Assembly: GCA_032988165.1 (NCBI GenBank)
Contig: JANTQF010000024.1
Span: 62,001 to 126,000, forward strand
DNA from: Emmonsiellopsis sp. PD_33
Lineage: Eukaryota; Ascomycota; Eurotiomycetes; Onygenales; Ajellomycetaceae
Direction: 5' to 3'
Length of the DNA stretch: 64,000 bases
Translations under genes and position numbers: made by a program
Shown here: piece after piece, positions 57,650-64,000 of the stretch
Numbering within the stretch: position 1 is the stretch's first letter
Layout: each line of letters starts with the position of its first letter
The notes under the pieces: model-generated
Told to the model about the DNA's origin: nothing
The model's database searches: none
The model's input: the letters and a program-made list of their open reading frames with translations, nothing else

Positions 57650-60600
57650 ATGTCCGGCACTCCGTTCACAGTTAAAGCCCTGTACGAGTACACGTCCGAG
57701 CACGATGACGACCTCAACTTCCCCATCGACCAGATCATCAAGGTGACCGCCGAGGAGGACGAGGACTGGTACTTGGGCGAATACATGGATGAGTCTGGTT
57801 CCAAGAAGGAGGGCATTTTCCCCCGCAATTTCGTCGAGAGGTATGAGCCTCCCGCCCCGCCTCGGCCTACAAGGCCCAGTCGGCCCAGGAGGGAGCCAGA
57901 ACCCGCTCCTCCTGCTGAGCCCGTCCCTGCTCCCGCTTCCCCTGAGGTCATACCCGAGCCCATACAGCCGGAACCGGAGCCTACGCCGATCACACAGAAG
58001 GGAGCAGATATTCAACCCCCGCCAGTTCCTGAGCATGTGGAAGTTGATCCAGTCCCCGCTGCTGCCCCCGCTGCGCCACCTTCGCCGCCCCCTACAGAGG
58101 CGCAAGAGCCGGTGCCGAAGCCGGTAAAGAAGGCCCCGCCCCCCGCGGTTGCGGACAAGCCCACTGGATCCTCCTTCAAAGACCGCATTGCCGCATTTAA
58201 TAAACCTGCAGCTGCGCCTATTACACCGTATGATCCAAACAAACCTGCATCTAGTGCCTCCTTTATTAAAAAGCCGTTCGTGGCGCCTCCACCTAGCAGA
58301 AATGCCTATGTCCCACCTCCCACCGAAGCGGCCCAGAAGATATATAGGCGGGAAGAAGACCCAGATATTGTGGAGCGCGCGAGTCAAGATAGACCCGCCA
58401 TGGAGCGCCCCGTTATATCTGCCGATACCCCTGAAGAGACGGAAGATCAGCCAAAGCCGACTAGTCTGAAGGAGAGAATTGCTCTGCTGCAGAAGCAGCA
58501 GCTGGAACAGGCCGCGCGACATGCAGAAGCTGCCCAGAAGAAGGAGAAGCCCAAGAAGCCCCCCAAGAAGCGCTTGGAGTCCCAGGAACAGGTCCAGCAG
58601 GCTGAACCCGCTCAAGGTGCTGAGCTAGAAAAAACTGATACCGCTGAGACTGCCAAACAAGCAACCGCAGAGGATGAACATCGACAACGGTCCCCACCCG
58701 GAGCTACCACCCCTCCGCAGCCTTCTAGAGAACTAACCAGTGACACTAACGATGCCGACAACTCTGGTGCTGGAGATACGGAGGCTGATGAGGCCTCTAC
58801 TGGAAAGGAGGACGCTGACGACCAACCTCGCGAGCCCCGTGCAAGAGTCCCAAGCAAACAGGATCACCCTGTAGAGGCCGATGTCGGGGATGAGGAAGAT
58901 GAGGAAGAGAGGGAGGAGGAGGAAGAGGAGGAAATGGACCCGGAAATCAGAAGACGTATGGAGATTCGTGAACGCATGGCGAAAATGAGCGGAGGCATGG
59001 GAATGATGGGAATGTTTGGACCTCCCGGAGGACTCCCACCACCCTCTGGTGGCTTCAAGAAGTCGAAGCCGCTAGCTGAACCCGAACGCAAGGCTTCAAC
59101 CGATGACCACCCACATTCTCCCCCGGCAACGCATGCTCCTCCTGTCCCGCTCATGGCTCTGCCCGGGATGCACACCAAGAAAGCTCCGGAGCCTGTTCAG
59201 ACGCCTTCGGAAGCGGATGATAAGGATGAGCAGCAGCCAACCCCCGTTGAGAGAAACAACGAGGTTCCTACCGAGGAGCCATCACCGCGACCCTCTACTG
59301 ATAGAGCGCCACCTCCGCCGCCACCAACCCAAGGTATTTTTTCTACTGAGCAAAGTAACCTGGGCAATATCTGACTTTCACTGATATAGCTCGCGCGGCG
59401 CCTGTACCTCCGGCAAATCTGACAAGGCCCGTTCCTCCCCCTATTCCAGTCGACCAGTCTGCTCCTCCTGTTCCAGCAGAATGTAAGTTACCGAGTCCCG
59501 AATTTTAAATTAGAAAATAAGCTAACAATCTCGAAGCGCGACCTCCAGTAGTGCCAGGAACTACTCATTCCCCAAGTATTGGTGAGGAGTCTGACGACGA
59601 GCTATCAGCCGCTCAAGGTATTGGGCAAAAGTATTCGGATAACAGCCACGATCTTTCTGATAGGATTGAGACGCCAAGGTCACCGGAGCAAACATTTAGC
59701 GGTGAATCATCTAGGGCTGTGAAGTCTCCTACTTTAGCAGCCGAGAGACGTGCCAGTCGTGGTCCTCCCCCTATCCCTCTTGCTAGTCCTACCATGACTT
59801 CACCTGTCCACACACGACCGCCGCCACCTCCACCCCCGGGTCGCACATCGACGAGCGATAGCAGGATGAGCATTTCCACGCCAACTGGCCATTCAGATAA
59901 TCACAGCGAGGATGAGGTTACAGAATACGATGGAGATTATGATACGGATATCGCATCAGGAGTCAAACACAAGGATGCGCTGAAGGCTCACGGACGCGAT
60001 TCGAGCCTGGATGACGGAACCATAACCGATGAATTCTCTGCTCAATCGCCAAGGAGCCCGCATGAAGTCCGGCCTCCTATTCCTTCCACTGGTCCTCCCC
60101 GCTCAGTGCCGCCTCCACCTCCTAGTCAGCCACCAAGGAATACGCGTAGGTCGGCAGATATGCCAAGGGCGCCTCCCCCGCCTATCCCTCCTCCAAAGGA
60201 GCAGCCCGTGAATGAAGCGGACGATAGTGATGACTATGATCCATTCCGCTATAGCGCTCGCCCACCTGTGCCATCTAATGCACCTCCAAGAGTCGAATTG
60301 AACCTCCCAATCCGAACTCCAGCGGAAGATGACGATGATGATCTGTACTCTGCAACACTGTCTCATCCGCCCTTCCAACAAAGCACTCTATCTGCAGGCG
60401 ATAGACCTGCACCTGGACCCCCTCCACCTCCCAGCCAGGCCCCAGCTCCACCTCCCCCGGGCCGCAGTGCTCCAAGGCAATCTATGGACGCTCTCAGAGC
60501 CACCCCAAATACTCGCAGATCAGTGGATATGTCCAGACCCTCCATGGATCAGCGATTCATCGCCGGCGACGTAGACCTAGGCCCAGGCTCTCTCTGGTGG

Positions 60601-61335
60601 ACCCAACCTAATATGCCGCCCCCCGTCTTCCAAAAGCGGAACGACATCCTGTTCGAAATGGACCAAGCAACTCCCACCAACCGCGGAGCGGACACCACCG
60701 TCTCCAAAACTGTCTACGTCCTGTTCCGCGACTACTCCCAAACAATCATAACCGTTCGATTCGACGCGAAAAACCCCGTCGACGCCGTCCTCGAACAACG
60801 CCACGAACCGCCCCCGCAACGCCTCCGCCAAGACCAGCTGGAATCCGCTCACGAGCAATTCGGCACCCGCATCTCCGATGCCGTCACCTCGAAGCAAAAC
60901 ACGGTCGTCGGCGACGGCACCCCACACGGCCTCATCCACTCCCTCCTCGCACCGCTCTCCGATGCATTACTCCCAATCGGCACACGCGCCTACGGCTCGG
61001 AGGTCTACGCTAACCTCGCGAACGCATCTGTCCAACAGGTCGATGAGATACGCGCGGGGGACATTGTTACGTTCCGCAACGCGAGGTTTCAGGGCCACAA
61101 GGGCACGATGCATCAGAAGTATACGGCGGAGGTGGGCAAGCCGGATCACGTGGGTGTAGTGGTTGATTGGGACGGGACGAAGAAGAAGATCCGTGCGTGG
61201 GAGCAGGGGCGGGAGAGTAGGAAGGTTAAGGTTGAGAGTTTCAAGCTGGGCGATTTGAGGAGTGGGGAGTGTCGGGTTTGGAGGGTCATGCCGAGGGGGT
61301 GGGTTGGGTGGGGAGAAGGAGGGGAGAGGTATTGA
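57650..61335 (+). CDS. BBC1: SH3 protein Bbc1 (Myo3/5-binding actin-patch regulator)
   Basis: Three exons, 57650-59333, 59390-59482 and 59537-61335, coding for 1191 aa. I start at the ATG at 57650 (MSGTPFTVKALYEYTSEHDD), which places the SH3 domain at residues 5-66 (ALYEY, EDEDWYLGEY, GIFPRNFVERY). The central 850 residues are Pro-rich and acidic, with many PPPP clusters and two predicted helical stretches (LKERIALLQKQQLEQAARH and EMDPEIRRRMEIRERMAKM). The C-terminal about 200 residues (SLWWTQPNMPPPVFQKRND, KTVYVLFRDYSQTIITVRF, AGDIVTFRN, HVGVVVDWDG) form the conserved Bbc1/Aim3 globular domain, which has a cysteine-proteinase-like fold. In yeast Bbc1 restrains Las17-driven Arp2/3 activation at endocytic patches and binds type I myosins. 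All splice joins keep frame through Pro-rich sequence. Confidence 0.92.
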
Positions 61336-61960
61336 TTTGATTTGATTCTTTTTATTTAAATCACTAAGTGGATGGATGGATGGATGGATGAACGAGATTG
61401 GAGACGGTTACTTGATTTATATTAGCAAATTATCATTTTTTTGTCTTTTTTGTGTTTTGTTTTGCTTCTTTTTAAATATATATATGATAGTTTTGATATC
61501 TTGTTATGGTTTTCATTTTTTGACATGAGTCTTTTATCAATATCATATTGATATCAATCTTTTCTTTTCCAATTCAGTCCTGCATGAATTATTCAAAACC
61601 AGATATTTTTTATCTAGGTGGAAGAGGGGAGGGGTAAAGGCAGGGAGCAAATCTTGGGCTGGTTTATCTCTTATTCCTCCATATAATATTGACGCAAATT
61701 AGTTATCACTGTCTTAATAGTCTCATAAGATGTATTTTAAATATTCTTTTTAATCTAATCAATTGTTTCTATCCTTCTCAGACATTCCTTTCTACCTTTC
61801 ACTCAAGAAGTTATTGTCATTTTCAAAAACCTTGCAAAAGTTGCATGATTCAGCCCTTGGCAGAAACACACACTAAAAAAACACATATCATTTCCACCCA
61901 GCATAGAAAATAGAGACAATAAACCTTTCTACCTATCAAATACCTCTAAAAATCATTATA
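61336..61960. other. BBC1 3' flank and start of AT-rich isochore
   Basis: A GGAT/ATGG tandem repeat at about 61370-61391 is followed by a sharp switch to AT-rich DNA. No gene. Confidence 0.5.
61370..61391. repeat. (GGAT)n microsatellite
   Basis: Five copies of GGAT just after the BBC1 stop codon, near the isochore boundary. Confidence 0.75.
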
Positions 61961-62969
61961 ATGCCTCCTGCAATTAATGAATCAACTGTTACATCAATCA
62001 TATAGTTACTACAGGATAGAAACTCACCATCTTTAATCTCCCATACACACTTAGTTCATCTTTCAACTGTATATTGACTTCAACAGAACCAGTATGTGTT
62101 TAAAATACTTAGAGGCTATAGAGTCATTCAAGGAAGACTGTAGCAGCTCACCCAGGACATACTCTGAGGACTGAAGGACTTCTATGCAGAATATTTAATA
62201 GTGTATCTGAATAAGGTAGTTTAATTCATAAAGAATGAATTTGATATAGAAATTAGTGTTTCAACAGTTTGAAGAGCACTGAGGAAGTTGAATTTAATGA
62301 ATAAGAAGATAAGTAACTGGTCTGAGTAAGAGATTCTTAACTGACATGTTCTAGGTCTGTCAGGTTGAATGTGTAGCTAGCTAGTGAGATACTAAGCTCT
62401 ACTAGGTGTAGCTGGCTCAGATATTATAATATGAGACTAAATAGCTTATCTTTTTTAATAAGAGTGCTGTAAATGAACATACTACAAATTGAAGATATAG
62501 CTAGTCAGTAAGAGGCTTCCCATGTAGGGTTAGAACACTCTGTAAGAGATCAATAAGGTAGTCAATCTTGCCTACTATAATAGTGAATGAATATAAGGCA
62601 TATAACATTTTCTATAACTCATATAACACTGAGAGATTTAATGAATTTATATGGCTTTACATTATACTAAAGTGCCAATGAGGATTTCACATTCTAATGA
62701 TAGATAATTATAATACACACTGTTCTCAAAAGCTCAAGAAAATCTATATAGAAGTAGGAATTAACCTGCTGTTTCTACTACCATATTTACTAGATTATAA
62801 TCTAATTAAGGAATCTTTTCATGTGTTGAAGGTATGAATATGGAGGTATAAAGCTCTAATTAATAAGTAATTTAATAGAGATTTTGAAGAGTTCCTACAC
62901 TATAGGGTGAGGAATTTTATAGGAGATTTCAATGCTAGAGGATATTTTCAATTAGCTCATATTAATTAG
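61961..62969 (+). mobile_element. RIP-mutated DD34E Tc1/mariner-like transposase
   Basis: Reading from ATG 61961 (MPPAINESTVTSII, then stop) and moving one frame at about 62.3 kb, a complete transposase can be followed through about thirty stops. Landmarks are an HTH region (FKILRGYRVIQGR, VSTV*RALRKLNLM), the first catalytic site now FFNKSAVNE (62451-62477), the second intact as MIDNYNTH with GAT at 62703-62705, and the third now YNLIKESFHVLK with AAG at 62808-62810. Second and third sites are 34 residues apart, hence DD34E. The ends read EEFLHYRVRNFIGDFNARG. Most lesions are TGG or CGA or CAA to stop, GAT to AAT and GAG to AAG, i.e. C-to-T on either strand, the signature of repeat-induced point mutation. 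Terminal inverted repeats were not found by eye. Confidence 0.85.
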
Positions 62970-64000
62970 ACCTCTATTTTACCATATATAATCAAGAGAA
63001 TCTGCATTCTTATTGGTAAACTGTGTCTCACTATCAAGAAACTGTGCCTCCTCCCCCTCATATTATGTTAAATCACTCATAGGAGGCCTGGAACTCACTG
63101 TACTTCTACTATAGATCTTATATCTGAACTCTCTAAGATGTTAAAGTCACCTAGAATCTTTTAACTCATTCTAAATTATATAGAAAATACTCTATAATAT
63201 ATTAAGCCTGCATAATTCCTCCTCAGACAGTTTGTAGATCATATCCAACTCAAAGACCTTCTATTCAAATATATCTTTTGTATCTCTAAGGGAATCTGCA
63301 TGCATCAGCTATTTAGTGATGAGCTAGTTGAAATATTTATCTCTAATGTGATCAGTTAGAGAGCCTAGTATTAGCAGAGGATTACTGAGTGTCAGAAGCT
63401 CAGGTTCTTAGAGAGGGGGAGATATTAATAGTAGTTTGAGAGGTAGATCAGTTGAAGGCTTCATAGAACTTATTAGATTTAATGGATATAGAGAGTTCAG
63501 TGTAGCTAGTAGGTTAGCAGGCAGATTAAATAGCAAATTAAATAAAGTAAATAGATCTAGTGAAAAATATAGTAGATATAAGAAGTAAAGAGGCCTTTCA
63601 TCTGACATCTCTATCAAATATCTTATTATCATGATGTTCATCAAATTACTCATTTCATTCATTATAGATGTTGCAGATGCTATAGGAGCACTTAAAGAGA
63701 AAATAATAGCTAGTATATTAAGTTATATAGGTGGTTTTGAAGCCTCAGCAGCAGCTTCAGTAGTCTTTTTCAAGAATTTTGAATCTCATTTAAGTAGTCT
63801 TTTAATAAGACTACAGCCTGGAACTTATAATGTGGCCTTATCATTCATTATATCAAACATCCAGGTACTAATCTTGCTATTAATCATTGAAATATAATTA
63901 TCAGATAGTGAGAGTTAGCAGATTTCCTTATTATAATTCCTACAGTTTGAATACTAATATCATCATTACTTCTCTATCTTTCTGCTCAATTAATCAAGCT
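62970..64000. repeat. AT-rich decayed repeat DNA
   Basis: Very AT-rich sequence with many stops in all frames. Two stop-free stretches (minus 63662-63408 and plus 63631-63897) are composition artefacts or faint element remnants. I cannot identify the element. It probably continues past the window edge. Confidence 0.55.

Noticed and set aside
57608..58615. A 335-codon minus-strand frame
   Set aside because: Antisense of the BBC1 Pro-rich region; low-complexity Arg/Gly/Leu composition with no start context.
63408..63897. Two open stretches of 84-88 codons in the AT-rich tail as genes
   Set aside because: Ile/Leu/Ser-rich composition in AT-rich, RIP-like DNA and no motif; they are best seen as artefacts or repeat remnants.
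1..64000. CRISPR arrays, bacterial operons, ribosome binding sites or prophage
   Set aside because: No regularly spaced repeats or prokaryotic signals are present; spliceosomal introns and fungal gene families show this is eukaryotic nuclear DNA.

Overview
This window is nuclear DNA of a filamentous ascomycete (Pezizomycotina). The intron style (50-110 nt, GT...AG, CTAAC/CTGAC-like branch sites), a Zn2Cys6 regulator with a fungal-type middle domain, and orthologues of TOR, BBC1, PAM16, MRP51, ARA2 and a PEX24/PEX30-type peroxin all point there. An AT-rich transposon graveyard with RIP-type C-to-T decay (61.4-64.0 kb) beside GC-balanced housekeeping DNA suggests Eurotiomycetes, perhaps Onygenales. 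The genus is inferred and not proven.

Layout. At 0-15 kb: the first 13 codons of a secreted protein leaving the left edge, a small CxxC protein, D-arabinose dehydrogenase (ARA2), PAM16, a broken APH-type phosphotransferase, a DysF-domain peroxin, and a YMR090W-like NAD(P)-binding protein. At 15-22.5 kb is an accessory block of decayed genes: a broken conserved-looking gene, an Fta2/kinase N-lobe fragment, a Cys-rich secreted-like fragment and ORFs of unclear reality. At 23.9-31.4 kb: a 1237-aa disordered protein and a BTB-like protein. At 32.2 kb: an intron-containing tRNA-Ala(AGC). At 33.6-39.1 kb: myo-inositol oxygenase, a class I methyltransferase and a Zn2Cys6 factor, the last two divergent. 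At 40.2-41.6 kb: a decayed Ser/Thr/Pro-rich gene. At 42.2-61.3 kb is a dense housekeeping run: a TMEM135-like membrane protein, TOR kinase (2383 aa), MRP51, RPS17, RTR1 and BBC1. At 61.4-64.0 kb: AT-rich DNA with a RIP-mutated DD34E Tc1/mariner-like transposase.

Several genes share growth-related themes (TOR signalling, ribosomal proteins, Pol II CTD phosphatase, mitochondrial import, endocytic actin), but nothing shows they are co-regulated except through shared divergent promoters (TOR/MRP51, RTR1/BBC1, methyltransferase/Zn2Cys6). No clearly new system is present. The best leads are the MIOX-methyltransferase-regulator neighbourhood, the decayed accessory block, and the RIP-hit transposon whose catalytic acids were changed by G-to-A mutations. 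Exon boundaries were derived by hand from splice signals and reading-frame continuity.
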